Source of the DNA: CATOSP01 sp965216155
Lineage (GTDB): Bacteria > Chloroflexota > Dehalococcoidia > Lucifugimonadales > UBA3495
DNA length: 64,000 bases
Reading direction: 5' to 3'
Assembly (NCBI GenBank): GCA_965216155.1
Contig: CBDCFD010000007.1
Coordinates: 1-64,000 of the forward strand
A program made the position numbers and the translations under genes. Shown here piece after piece: positions 52,031 through 61,467 of the stretch (positions are counted from its first letter, which is position 1; each line of letters begins with the position of its first letter). The notes below the pieces were generated by a model. The model had not been told where the DNA came from and did no database searches. It saw only the letters and a list, made by a program, of their open reading frames with translations.

Positions 52031-53503
52031 TTACACCGCCAACGCCAGGGCCTCGGACGCCTCCGGGCTGTCCGCCCAACCGAGTACCGCCCTGACCTGT
52101 GACTTGCAGGCGCCGCAACAGGTGCCTGCCTTGGTGGCTCTGGAGACCTCTTCCAGAGTGCGGTAGCCGTCCTGGAACGCGGCGAAGATCGCCCCTTTGG
52201 ACACGGCGTTGCAGTTGCAAATCTGGGTGGCGTCGGGTAGCTCGCCGATGTTTTTGGTCGGCAGCTCGCCGGATGCGGGGAAGAGAAGCTCCGACCGGTT
52301 CTCCGGGACTAGCTCTCCCCTATCGAAGGCTTGCAGGATCGCCGGAGTGGCCAGATAGTCCCCCATCAGGATTCCGCCCGCCAACCGCTCGTTGCGCACG
52401 ATGAGCTTCTTGTAGATTCCCCGGCGGGGCTCGCTGTAGTAGACTACCTCGTCGTCGTGGATCCGGGGTTCTTTGTCACCCATGACGGCAACCTCCACCC
52501 CCATTACCTTCAGCTTGGTTGAGATCCTTGCACCCAGGAAGCTGGCGTCCGGGTTGGATCCTGAAAGCCGGTCGGCCAGAACGCGGCCCTGTTGGGCCAA
52601 GGGGTTGAACAGGCCATATAGCTGGTCTAGGAATTGGGCGCACTCGCCGATGGCATATATGTCAGGTTCGTTGCGGCACGAAAGGTCTTCCTTGACCATG
52701 ATCCCCCGCCTCACCTGTATCCCCGCGTGTTTGGCCAGGTCCACGTTGGGCTGTACACCCGCGGCCAGCACCACCAGATTGCAGTCCAGAGAGTCGCCCT
52801 CTTTGAAGACCACGCCCCTTACCTGCTCGTCTCCCAGCACCGTGCTGGTGAGACGTTCCAGGTGGACATGGACGCCCAGTCCTTCCATTGCGGCCTTGAG
52901 CACCGCGCCGCCTTCGCCGTCCAATTGGGAGTCCATGAGGTGCCTGCCCATATGCACCACGTGGACCTCCATGCCCTGGGCCAAGAGACCGCTGGCGGCT
53001 TCAAGGCCGAGGAGACCGCCACCGATCACCACGGCGCGGGAACCCTTAACCGCGTACTTCATGATCTGTTGGCAGTCGTCCAGCGTCCGGAAGGTGAAGA
53101 TTCCGGGCTTCAGGCCGCCTTCCTCGTCATACATCCCTGCCATCGGAGGGATATACGGAGTGCTTCCGGTGGCAATGACCAGCTTGTCATAGTGCTCGAC
53201 AATGCCGCCCGAGGCATACACCTGCTTTGCGATGCGGTCGATCCATCCCGCGCGGACACCCTGGTAGAGGTTGACCCCTTTGTCTTCGTACCATTGGGTG
53301 GGATTGATGAAAATGTCGTTGACCTTGTGCCGTCCGGCCAACACGCTGGATAGGAGGATGCGGTTGTAGTTCCCGCAGGGCTCCTCGCCGAACACGGTGA
53401 TGTCATACTTGGAGTCGCCTTCGCGGGCCAGCATCTCTTCGACGAATCGGGCTCCCGCCATGCCGTTTCCTATCACGACTAGCCGTTTCTTTTGATCAGC
53501 CAT
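52031..53503 (-). CDS. FAD-dependent oxidoreductase with BFD-like [2Fe-2S] domain (nitrate reductase electron-transfer subunit)
   Basis: A 490-aa protein. The N-terminal FAD motif VVIGNGMAGARF, the NAD(P)H motif VVIGGGLLGLEAA near residue 160, and the second FAD segment PDIYAIGECAQF are as in NirB/NasB N-terminal domains. The C-terminus is a BFD domain with CNC ... CCGAC. No siroheme domain, so it is not a nitrite reductase itself. It overlaps the nitrate reductase gene by 8 bp and probably passes NAD(P)H electrons to it. Confidence 0.9.
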   Translation of the reverse strand: MADQKKRLVVIGNGMAGARFVEEMLAREGDSKYDITVFGEEPCGNYNRILLSSVLAGRHKVNDIFINPTQWYEDKGVNLYQGVRAGWIDRIAKQVYASGGIVEHYDKLVIATGSTPYIPPMAGMYDEEGGLKPGIFTFRTLDDCQQIMKYAVKGSRAVVIGGGLLGLEAASGLLAQGMEVHVVHMGRHLMDSQLDGEGGAVLKAAMEGLGVHVHLERLTSTVLGDEQVRGVVFKEGDSLDCNLVVLAAGVQPNVDLAKHAGIQVRRGIMVKEDLSCRNEPDIYAIGECAQFLDQLYGLFNPLAQQGRVLADRLSGSNPDASFLGARISTKLKVMGVEVAVMGDKEPRIHDDEVVYYSEPRRGIYKKLIVRNERLAGGILMGDYLATPAILQAFDRGELVPENRSELLFPASGELPTKNIGELPDATQICNCNAVSKGAIFAAFQDGYRTLEEVSRATKAGTCCGACKSQVRAVLGWADSPEASEALALAV

Positions 53504-55667
53504 TTTTATCTTCGTCTCCAGGCCCTGAATGGTTGGGTTCCAACCGCACCGCGCAGATCTTGAACTCAGGCATCCGGCTAATGGGGTCCAGGGCAGGGTT
53601 GGTCAACCGGTTGGCCGCGCCCGTTCCCGCCCAATGGAAGGGAGTGAACACGGTGTCGGGGCGGATGTCGGTGGTGGTGCGGACCCTGAAACAGGCCGAA
53701 GCCCGCCGTGTCGTGGCGGTTGCCCATTGGCCGTGTTCGAGACCGTACTGTCTCGCGGTCATTGGATGGACTTCTATGAAGGGCTCCGGGGCCATCTCGT
53801 TCAGCTTCGATACTCGCCGCGTCTGCGTCCCGGACTGGTATTGGGCGAGCACCCTGCCGGTGGTCAGACGCAAGGGGTAATCATAGTCCACGGGCTCAGC
53901 GGGGGACTGGTGCCGTATCGCATGAAACTTGGCCATTCCGTTCGCGGTCGGGAAGCCGTCTCCGAACAGGCGCGGCGTTCCGGGATGGTCGTCCGCTCCT
54001 TCCACCGATGGACATGGCCAGAACACGCCGGACTGGGCGTCGATCTTGTCGTAGGAGATTCCCGAATAGTCCGCGGGCCCGCCGGCGCTAGCCCGGCGCA
54101 ACTCGTCGAATACCGCCTCGGCGCCGGTGTATTGGAAATACTGACCTCTGCCCATTCTCTCGGCCAGGTTGCAGAGCAGGTCGATGTCGGTGGCCACTCC
54201 ATCGGGGCATTCGACGGCCTTGCGGCGGCGCAGGACACGCCCCTCCAGGTTGGTCATCGTCCCCTCTTCTTCCAGCCATTGGGCCGAAGGCAGCACGACA
54301 TCGGCCAACTGGGCCGTCTCGGATAAGAAGAAGTCGGAGACCACCAGGAAGTCGAGGGACCGCAGCCGCTCGGTGAGGTGGACTACGTTGGGGGCCGATA
54401 CCACGACGTTTGAGCCCATCACCAGGAGTGCTCGCACTCCGCCATCTTGCCCCAGTTCATCCAGCATCTCGTAGGCCGACTTGCCCGGCCCGGGGATCGC
54501 CGCTTCGTCAACTCCCCATACGGAGGCGACGTACTTTCTGGCGGCGGGGTCGTCTATCCGCCGGTAACCGGGAAGTTGGTCGGCCTTTTGGCCGTGCTCA
54601 CGTCCGCCTTGCCCGTTGCCCTGTCCGGTCAGACAGCCATAGCCGGAGTTTGGGCGGCCGGGAAGACCAAGGGCCAACGCCAGGTTGATGAACGATAAGG
54701 CATTATTCACACCCTGGGCTTGCTGCTCCGGCCCGCGGGCAGTGAGGACCATCGCCGACTCGGCCTTACCCAGCATGTGGGCAGCCTGCATTAGCTGGGT
54801 CTCGGACACGCCGGTTATGCGCTCTACCCTTTCCGGCCAGTAGGCGGCGGCCATGGACTTGGCCTGATCGAACCCTTCCGTGCGTTCCGCGATGTAGGAC
54901 TCGTCGATCAGGCCGTCCCGGACCAGGATGTGAAGCAGACCGTTGGCGAGCGCGGCGTCGGTGCCTGGCTCCAGGCGTAGATGAAGGTTGGAGGTGCGGG
55001 CGGTCAGAGTGCGGCGCGGGTCAACCACTATGAGACTGCCTCCCGCGGCTTTCTGGTCTTCGAAGTACTGCATGATGGGCGGCATGGTCTCGGCGGGATT
55101 TCCCCCCACCAGCAGGACCGCCCCCGTGCGGGCGATGTCCTCCACCGGGAACGGCAGGCCCCGGTCGATGCCGAACGCCCGTATACCAGCCGCGGCGGCG
55201 GACGACATGCAAAACCGCCCGTTGTAATCGATGTTGGAGGTACCCAGACCAACCCGGGCGAACTTGCCGAGAAGGTAGGCTTTTTCATTGGTGAGAGAGC
55301 CGCCGCCGAAGATTCCCACGGCGTCGGGCCCGTAGGTTTCCTGCGCCTTCTTGAACTGGGCGGCAACGCGTTCCAGCGCCTCGTCCCAGGTTGCCGGAAC
55401 CAGTTCTCCATCGGGAGTGCGGCAGAAGGGGGTGGTCAAACGCTCAGGCACGTCAACGGTTTCCGTGCAATGCCAACCCTTGATGCACAGGGCGCCCTTG
55501 TTCACCGGGAAAAATTCATCGCCTTCCACTTCCAGACTGCCCGGAAGTCCGGACAGCTTCATTCCGCATTGGAAAGCACAATAGGGACAGTGCGTTGCTG
55601 TCGTCCCGGCTGGAGTTTTCAGGCTTATCGTCAAAACGTATCGCCCTCGCCCGGTCGATTGGTCCAT
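53496..55667 (-). CDS. nasA: Assimilatory nitrate reductase, molybdopterin oxidoreductase subunit
   Basis: A 723-aa Mo-bisMGD enzyme. N-terminal [4Fe-4S] ligands: CPYCAFQCGM with the fourth Cys in ALCIKGW. The Mo-ligand Cys region is YNGRFCMSSAAAAG. Other landmarks: PFHWAGTGAANRLTNPALDP near the C-terminus. I use ATG 55667; the frame continues to a TTG at 55694. This is a cysteine, not a selenocysteine, enzyme, which contrasts with the window's three UGA genes. First gene of the nas operon, with tandem repeats about 80 bp upstream. Confidence 0.92.
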   Translation of the reverse strand: MDQSTGRGRYVLTISLKTPAGTTATHCPYCAFQCGMKLSGLPGSLEVEGDEFFPVNKGALCIKGWHCTETVDVPERLTTPFCRTPDGELVPATWDEALERVAAQFKKAQETYGPDAVGIFGGGSLTNEKAYLLGKFARVGLGTSNIDYNGRFCMSSAAAAGIRAFGIDRGLPFPVEDIARTGAVLLVGGNPAETMPPIMQYFEDQKAAGGSLIVVDPRRTLTARTSNLHLRLEPGTDAALANGLLHILVRDGLIDESYIAERTEGFDQAKSMAAAYWPERVERITGVSETQLMQAAHMLGKAESAMVLTARGPEQQAQGVNNALSFINLALALGLPGRPNSGYGCLTGQGNGQGGREHGQKADQLPGYRRIDDPAARKYVASVWGVDEAAIPGPGKSAYEMLDELGQDGGVRALLVMGSNVVVSAPNVVHLTERLRSLDFLVVSDFFLSETAQLADVVLPSAQWLEEEGTMTNLEGRVLRRRKAVECPDGVATDIDLLCNLAERMGRGQYFQYTGAEAVFDELRRASAGGPADYSGISYDKIDAQSGVFWPCPSVEGADDHPGTPRLFGDGFPTANGMAKFHAIRHQSPAEPVDYDYPLRLTTGRVLAQYQSGTQTRRVSKLNEMAPEPFIEVHPMTARQYGLEHGQWATATTRRASACFRVRTTTDIRPDTVFTPFHWAGTGAANRLTNPALDPISRMPEFKICAVRLEPNHSGPGDEDKNG

Positions 55668-55744
55668 TACCAGATTAGGCCCCCGCTTTTTCAAGCAAAT
55701 GACAAGGATGTAACCTTCGGGGAACCTTCCTGGAAACAGCTTTT

Positions 55745-55770
55745 GAACAGCGTGTTACGGGCGTGTAAAC
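55745..55770 (-). promoter_or_regulatory. Tandem 11-bp repeats upstream of nasA (candidate operator)
   Basis: GAACAGCGTGT (55745-55755) and TACGGGCGTGT (55756-55766) are 11-bp imperfect repeats followed by AAAC. The consensus AAC-[GA]-[GC]-C-[GA]-TGT is shared with the nirA repeats (40096-40117). Distance to the ATG is 78 bp. Confidence 0.55.
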
Positions 55771-55883
55771 GGGGAGCTTGCCCCGGGGTGTCCCCCACCG
55801 CTATCATGCGGTTGATAGCCCCATGAGCCGGTGGCCAACGGGACAGCCGCAGCGGAAGGCCAGGCGGTTATGAGAGGTGAGCC

Positions 55884-57881
55884 ATGCCCGTTACGAAGAT
55901 GGAAATCACGTCCCGGGAGCCCTACGCCGGAGGCCGGAGTTTCGATGACGCCGGGGCGTACGAGCAGATCGAGGGTAAGGTCCACTTCTCCGTGGACCCC
56001 AAGCACCGGGCCAACGAGACCATCGCCGACATCGAACTGGCGCCCCGTGGCGGCGATGGCCGCGTTACCTTTTCATCGGACTTCCGGCTTCTGGCGCCCG
56101 TGGACCCTGAAAAGGGCAATCGCAGGCTACTGTTGGACGTTCCCAACAGGGGCAGACCCCTGGCGCTAAAGAACCTGAATAGTTCGCCCGACGCGGCGCC
56201 GGGTGAGCAACAGGGACCGGGCACCGGTTTTCTCATGCGCTACGGCTACACTCTTGTCTTCTGCGGTTGGCAGCACGACGTGCCCGAGGGTCCGGATATG
56301 TTGCGTATCGAAGCGCCCCAGGCAATGACCGATGACGGCCCCGTCTCCGGTAAGGTGGTGGTTACTTTCCAGTCCAACAGGACCACCAAAGTCCAGTACC
56401 TGTCGGACCGGGCCCACCTGCCCTACCCTTCCAACAACCTCGAAGACTGGAACTCGACTCTAACGGTGCAAGAGCACGAAGACGCGCCCGAGCAAGTAAT
56501 TCCCCGCGGCCAATGGGTTTTTGCGCGATTGGAAGGAGACCGGGTGGTCCCCGACGCCCGCCATGTATACATGTCCTCCGGATTTCAGCCGGGGAAAGTG
56601 TACCAGGTCATTTACACCACCACCGGCGCTCCGATCGCGGGAGCGGGGCTCCTCGCGACGAGGGATATAGCGTCTTTCCTTCGGTACGGAACAGCGGATG
56701 ACGGAAACCCATGCGCCGGCGGGGTCGCCGCCGCCTACAGCTTCGGAGTTTCCCAGTCTGGAAGGTTCCTGCGGCATTTCCTTTATTTGGGGCTGAACCT
56801 GGACGAAGACGGGAGGACCGTGTTCGACGGCTTCATTCCTCACGTCGCGGGAGGCAAACGAGGAGAATTCAACCACCGCTTCGCCCAGCCGTCGAGCCAG
56901 GCCAGCCGAAGCACCAACAGCTTGTTCCCCTTCAGTGACGACACGCAGACCGACCCTGAGACGGGCCTAGCCGACGGGCTGCTTACCCGGCTAACCGCGG
57001 CGGGCGAATTCCCCAAGATCATGTATATCAACACTCCGTCGGAGTACTGGGGTGGGCACGGGGCGCTTGTCCATACCGAGATCAATGGTGAGAGGGACAT
57101 GACGCCGCCGGACTCCGTAAGAGTCTATCTTCTCTGCGGGACTCAACACGCCGTTGACGGACTGCCCCTGGCGGACAGGGACGCGGCCAATGAGTACAAG
57201 GCGAAGCAACTCTTCAATTGTCTGGACTATCGGCCGTTGCTGCGGGCTGCCCTCGTAAACCTGGACCGGTGGGTAACATCGGGCGAGGAGCCGCCTCCGA
57301 GCGCATATCCCAGGCTGACCGACGGGACGGCGGTATCCCCGGAGGCGGTGATGGAGACATTCCGGTCGATACCGGGCGTCGAGTTCCCCGGCCAACTGCG
57401 GAAGTTCAGCCGCCTGGACTTCGGCCCTGACCCCCGGGTTCCCACAGTGGTCCCAGCGAGGGTTGGAGCCGCGTACCCCAGGTTGGTGTCAGACGTGGAC
57501 CAGGATGGCAACGAGGTGGCCGGGGTCAAGCTACCCTTCGTGTCGGCCCCGTTGGCCACCTATACGGGATGGAACCTGCGCCACCAGGATATCGGCGGGG
57601 ACGACCAGGTGTTGGCCTCGGGCGGGGCGTCGGGCGGCACCTTGAAGGGTTCAACCATACCCTTCCCGGCCACGCGCAGCGAGCGGGCCGCTTCGGGAGA
57701 CCCGCGGGCATCCATAGAGGAGAGGTATAGCTCGAAGGACGATTATGTGGTGCGGGTGAAGCAGGCAGGGCAGGCCCTGGTTGACCAGGGCTACGCGCTG
57801 CCGGAAGACCTGGAAATCTTCGAGCAACAGGGGAGAGCGTTATACGACGCCCTCTCCGAGGGAGTGAAGCGGCCCGCTTAG
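55884..57881 (+). CDS. Alpha/beta-hydrolase domain protein (PF20091-type)
   Basis: A 665-aa protein. It starts at ATG 55884 with an N-terminal beta domain (MEITSREPYAGGRSFDDAGAYEQIEGKVHFSVDPKHRAN) and has the nucleophile elbow FGVSQSGRFLRHFLY (G-x-S-x-S-G), as in secreted or cytoplasmic hydrolases of the Abhydrolase_10 group common in SAR202 and Actinobacteria. There is no signal peptide. Substrate unknown. Confidence 0.85.
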   Translation: MPVTKMEITSREPYAGGRSFDDAGAYEQIEGKVHFSVDPKHRANETIADIELAPRGGDGRVTFSSDFRLLAPVDPEKGNRRLLLDVPNRGRPLALKNLNSSPDAAPGEQQGPGTGFLMRYGYTLVFCGWQHDVPEGPDMLRIEAPQAMTDDGPVSGKVVVTFQSNRTTKVQYLSDRAHLPYPSNNLEDWNSTLTVQEHEDAPEQVIPRGQWVFARLEGDRVVPDARHVYMSSGFQPGKVYQVIYTTTGAPIAGAGLLATRDIASFLRYGTADDGNPCAGGVAAAYSFGVSQSGRFLRHFLYLGLNLDEDGRTVFDGFIPHVAGGKRGEFNHRFAQPSSQASRSTNSLFPFSDDTQTDPETGLADGLLTRLTAAGEFPKIMYINTPSEYWGGHGALVHTEINGERDMTPPDSVRVYLLCGTQHAVDGLPLADRDAANEYKAKQLFNCLDYRPLLRAALVNLDRWVTSGEEPPPSAYPRLTDGTAVSPEAVMETFRSIPGVEFPGQLRKFSRLDFGPDPRVPTVVPARVGAAYPRLVSDVDQDGNEVAGVKLPFVSAPLATYTGWNLRHQDIGGDDQVLASGGASGGTLKGSTIPFPATRSERAASGDPRASIEERYSSKDDYVVRVKQAGQALVDQGYALPEDLEIFEQQGRALYDALSEGVKRPA

Positions 57882-58225
57882 ATCGCCAAGAGTTGTTCGA
57901 CGAAGCGGTTCACGGGCGGACGAGAGAAATCCAACTCATCATCGCCCATGAACCCATGATAGAAATTCGCGTGAAATTTCTCGGCAACAGCGAATCCCCC
58001 GACCAGGCTTGGGTCCTCATATTCCGCAGATAGCCTGCGTACAACGTTGCGTAGAGCCCCGTGGCTATTGTGGTCCCAGCCCCGCTGCTGGGCTACCGCG
58101 ATAACAACGTGAGAGGCCGCGCCCCATAGCTTCTCCGAAGCTTGTAGGGGGTCTCCGGCGGCAAATTCCAAGTCGGCTTTGACCAGAAAGCCGCGCACTG
58201 TCTGAATGTGGTCTGCCGCTAACAT
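57878..58225 (-). CDS. PaREP1/HEPN-like helical protein
   Basis: A 115-aa all-helical protein: LAADHIQTVRGFLVKADLEFAAGDPLQASEKLWGAASHVVIAVAQQRGWDHNSHGALRNVVRRL, similar to the PaREP1 family, related to HEPN domains. The HEPN R-x4-H motif is not obvious. It is convergent with and overlaps the hydrolase gene by 4 bp. Function unknown. Confidence 0.65.
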   Translation of the reverse strand: MLAADHIQTVRGFLVKADLEFAAGDPLQASEKLWGAASHVVIAVAQQRGWDHNSHGALRNVVRRLSAEYEDPSLVGGFAVAEKFHANFYHGFMGDDELDFSRPPVNRFVEQLLAI

Positions 58226-58279
58226 AACCTGCGCCTCGTCCCCTTAATTGGCTATACCTGGAATAAGCCGGGGGCTTAC

Positions 58280-59107
58280 CTACAGCTCCATCGGAGTGTC
58301 AGGCTGGTTGGCCCACTCCCCCATCGAGCCGTCGTAGTTCTTGGCATTCTCGTAGCCCACCAGTTGCAGGACAAAGTTTCCGTTCGCCGAACGGATGCCG
58401 CCCTGTCAATATGTGTATACCGTCTTTTCCGGTGTTATGCACAGACCGGCCAGTATGCCGCGTATCTCTTCGGCGGACTTGAACTGGTGGGAGTCGCGGT
58501 CAAGCATGTTGAACCATTCCAGGTGGACCGCTCCGGGAACATGCCCCTTTTGGAGGTTGCCCCGGTCGCCGGAACCGTCCCACTCTCCGTCGCTGCGGAC
58601 GTCCCACACCGCTACGCCGGGGCTGTTGTAACTGACCTTCAGTTCGTCGAGGCGGCACATGATCGCCTCGTTGGCCGAGGGGGTGAAGGTCTTCCCGGTG
58701 GCTGGCCTGGCGCGGGTCAATTCTATCCTGCGCCCCTCTGTCACCCAGCGCCTCCAGCCTCCGTCTAGCACCTGGACGTTGGTGTGTCCGTAATAGTTCA
58801 AGGCCCACCAGAGCCTGGCGGCGTATAGACTCTGGGAGTTGTCGTAGGTGATGACATGGGTGTCATCGCCGATGCCGAGACCCTGACACATGGCGGCGAA
58901 CTGCTCAGGGTTCATGATGTTAACCCGTCCGCTATCCGGGTCCTTCTCGAAATTATCCGGCACGAGCACGGCGCCCGGAATGTGGCCCCTGGTATAGGCC
59001 GGGTCAAGGTCTGTGTCCACGATCACCACGTTGGGGTCTTCGAGGTGGTCTTCGACCCAGGCGGCGTCGACCAGAAATTCGGGATGGGTGTAACCTTGCG
59101 TCGTCAT
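58280..59107 (-). CDS. Thiosulfate/3-mercaptopyruvate sulfurtransferase (rhodanese), predicted selenoprotein (in-frame TGA at 58408-58406)
   Basis: A 275-aa two-domain rhodanese. The N-terminal inactive domain (VDAAWVEDHLEDPNVVIVDTDLDPAYTRGHIPGAV) and C-terminal domain (VAVWDVRSDGEWDG) are complete. The active-site loop reads TVYTY-TGA-QGGIRSAN, where relatives have C-x-GG-[VI]-R. TGA therefore replaces the catalytic cysteine (U234). The frame then continues FVLQLVGYENAKNYDGSMGEWANQPDTPMEL to TAG 58282-58280, the full rhodanese C-terminus. A 7-bp hairpin with a GGC loop begins 10 nt after the TGA. Start ATG 59107 follows AGGAGG. Rhodanese-type selenoproteins are, I recall, known from metagenomes. 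Sulfur-donor identity unknown; sat-aprBA are in the same window. Confidence 0.92.
58379..58395 (-). promoter_or_regulatory. Candidate bacterial SECIS hairpin of the rhodanese gene
   Basis: On the minus strand TCCGTTC pairs perfectly with GAACGGA around the loop GGC. Ten nt separate the TGA from the stem, and 17 nt separate it from the loop, the same as in the cobalamin-binding protein gene. G is first in the loop. Confidence 0.85.
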
Positions 59108-59336
59108 TGCGCCTCCTGACTATTTTTGACGGTGTTGCAGAAGTGAGAAAAAGCGTGTCTTGGCCCGCGTAAATTGTAAGATACGTCCCTGGGAGGGTCA
59201 ACTGGCCTAGTGCAGGCTTCCTTGTTGCCTCTAGGAGCCGCAGTTAGAATAGACGCAACACTTCGCGTGTTTGAATCCAGCGCGGCCCACTTCTACGAAA
59301 CCGGAAAGGTAACTACTCAATGAAAGTCTACTGGTC

Positions 59337-59432
59337 ATGTACGGCCAGGAGTCCCGCATGTCCCACGAGGCAACCATGTCCAACATCGGCCTGTTCGGCA
59401 AAGAGGTGCTGCCGGAAATCCGGGACTGGTAG
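59337..59432 (+). pseudogene. Possible 3' remnant of a luciferase-like oxidoreductase gene
   Basis: A short frame encodes MSHEATMSNIGLFGKEVLPEIRDW before TAG 59430-59432. That is the usual end of LLM-class flavin monooxygenases (SREDTMRSIELFGKEVMPxF type). No matching upstream part is in frame. It looks like the tail of a deleted gene; the rest of 59108-59487 holds nothing else I recognise besides the acs ribosome site. Confidence 0.35.
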
Positions 59433-59487
59433 ACTTGCCAGCCCGACATTGTAACGTTCCAATCGGAAGGCAATAAGGAGAACGACC

Positions 59488-61392
59488 ATGGTACAGCAAG
59501 GACAAATCGATCACTTGCTTCAAGAGACCGGCTCCATTCCTCCGCCGCCACACGTGGCCAACCAGGCCACCCTCCAAAACTACGAAGAGACCTACCGCCG
59601 TGCGGCTCAGGACCCCGATGGGTTCTGGGCGGGCGTAGCGTCTGAGCTGGAATGGTTCAAGCCATGGGACAAGGTGTTCCAATGGGACTACCCAACATTC
59701 CAGTGGTTCCTGGGCGGTCAGTGCAACATCACATATAACTGCCTGGACCGCCACCTAAACACCCCAACCAGAAATAAAGCGGCCTTCATCTGGCTCGGCG
59801 AGGACGGCACGGAACGGGTGTTTACCTACGGCCGGTTGGCCCAACTGGTGAACCGCTTTGCCAACGGTCTCAAGTCCCTGGGTGTGGGCAAAGGGGACCG
59901 CGTCGTGATTTACATGCCTCTGACACCGGAGGGGGCGATTGCCATGCTTGCCTGCGCCCGAATCGGCGCGGTCCATAGCGTGGTCTACGCCGGGTTCAGC
60001 GTTGGCTCCCTGCGCGACCGTATCGTGGACGCACAGGCAAAAGTGCTCATTACCGGCGACACGGGATACCGGCGGGGCAACCGCGTGGACCTCAAGGGCA
60101 TCGCCGACCAGGCCGTCTCAGGTCTGGACTTCCTGGAACACATCATCGTCTGGCGCAGGGAGGATGAAAAGCCTCCCCTCGGCCCCAAGGAAGTCGACTT
60201 CGACGAACTCCTGGACCGGGGCGGAGTCGACTGCCCCGCCGAGGTGATGGAGTCCGAGGACCCGTTGTACATCCTATACACCAGCGGGACGACCGGCAAG
60301 CCCAAGGGCGTGCAGCACGTTCACGGCGGCTACATGGTGGGCACCTACTATCACTTCAAGACCTTTTGGGACGTGAAGGACAACGACGTGTTCTGGTGTA
60401 CTTCCGACATCGGTTGGGTAGTGGGCCACAGTTACATTGTCTACGCTCCCTTGATTGCCGGGGCCACGACGGTCTTCCGCGAGGGCGCTCCCGACTATCC
60501 CGGACCACACGTTTTCTATGAAGTCATCGAGAAATACGCCGTGAACGTCATCTTCACGGCTCCCACGCTGTTGCGGATGTTGATGCGCTACGGCGAGGAG
60601 CACCCTCAACAGTACAACTTGCGTTCTTTGCGCTTCCTCACCTGCGCCGGAGAACCACTGAACCCGGAAGCGCAGAAGTGGGCCTATGAGCACATCTGCG
60701 GCAACGGAGAATGGGCCTACCTTGTGGATAACTGGTGGCAGACCGAGACCGGCGGCCCCTGCCTGGGCACGCTGGCCAACATGACGTCGAAACCGGGCAG
60801 GGTGGGCAAACCCTTGCCTGGAGCGGAGCTAGACATCGTCGACCGGGAGGGTCAGCCCATCGACGAGCCAAACAAGGGCGGGATATTGGTCATCAAGAAG
60901 CCGTTCCCGCACTTCTTCCGGACCGTCTACGGCGACCCGGACCGCTACGCCGAGAACTGGAACACGATACCGGGGGTTTACTTCACGGGAGACGTGGCGC
61001 TGCGGGACTCCGAGGGCTATTACATGGTAGTGGGCCGCGCCGACGATGTGCTAAACGTGGCTGGGCACCGCATTGGCTCCGCCGAGGTTGAGAGCGCTCT
61101 AGTTTCTCACCCGGCAGTAGCGGAGGCGGCGGTTATCGGCATACCCGACGAGCTACGGGGGGAGGCGATCAAGGGTTTTGTGACCCTTCGGGTAGGCAAC
61201 GACCCCTCCGACCGTATGGTCAACGACCTGAAGCTTCATGTCAGGCAGGAGTTGGGCCCAATAGCGGTACCCTCGGAAATCGATTTTACTCCGTCCCTGC
61301 CCAAGACCCGCTCCGGCAAGATCATGCGCCGGTTGCTCAAAGCCCAAGAGTTGGGTCTCGACCCGGGCGACATCACGACGCTGGAGGAGTAG
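59488..61392 (+). CDS. acs: Acetyl-CoA synthetase (AMP-forming)
   Basis: A 634-aa ANL-family enzyme. Key motifs: YTSGTTGKPKGVQHVHGG (P-loop), DIGWVVGHSYIVYAPL (Acs-specific), NWWQTETGGP, YFTGDVALRDSEGYYMVVGRADD, and the C-terminal acetylation site LPKTRSGKIMRRLLKA. Start ATG 59488 with AAGGAG. It activates acetate to acetyl-CoA; propionate is possible. Confidence 0.94.
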   Translation: MVQQGQIDHLLQETGSIPPPPHVANQATLQNYEETYRRAAQDPDGFWAGVASELEWFKPWDKVFQWDYPTFQWFLGGQCNITYNCLDRHLNTPTRNKAAFIWLGEDGTERVFTYGRLAQLVNRFANGLKSLGVGKGDRVVIYMPLTPEGAIAMLACARIGAVHSVVYAGFSVGSLRDRIVDAQAKVLITGDTGYRRGNRVDLKGIADQAVSGLDFLEHIIVWRREDEKPPLGPKEVDFDELLDRGGVDCPAEVMESEDPLYILYTSGTTGKPKGVQHVHGGYMVGTYYHFKTFWDVKDNDVFWCTSDIGWVVGHSYIVYAPLIAGATTVFREGAPDYPGPHVFYEVIEKYAVNVIFTAPTLLRMLMRYGEEHPQQYNLRSLRFLTCAGEPLNPEAQKWAYEHICGNGEWAYLVDNWWQTETGGPCLGTLANMTSKPGRVGKPLPGAELDIVDREGQPIDEPNKGGILVIKKPFPHFFRTVYGDPDRYAENWNTIPGVYFTGDVALRDSEGYYMVVGRADDVLNVAGHRIGSAEVESALVSHPAVAEAAVIGIPDELRGEAIKGFVTLRVGNDPSDRMVNDLKLHVRQELGPIAVPSEIDFTPSLPKTRSGKIMRRLLKAQELGLDPGDITTLEE

Positions 61393-61467
61393 GGCGCGAC
61401 TTTACACATCAGCGGGCGTTTCCACACATCAAAGGGAGCCCCCGCACATTCCCGCGCGAGGTGGGAC

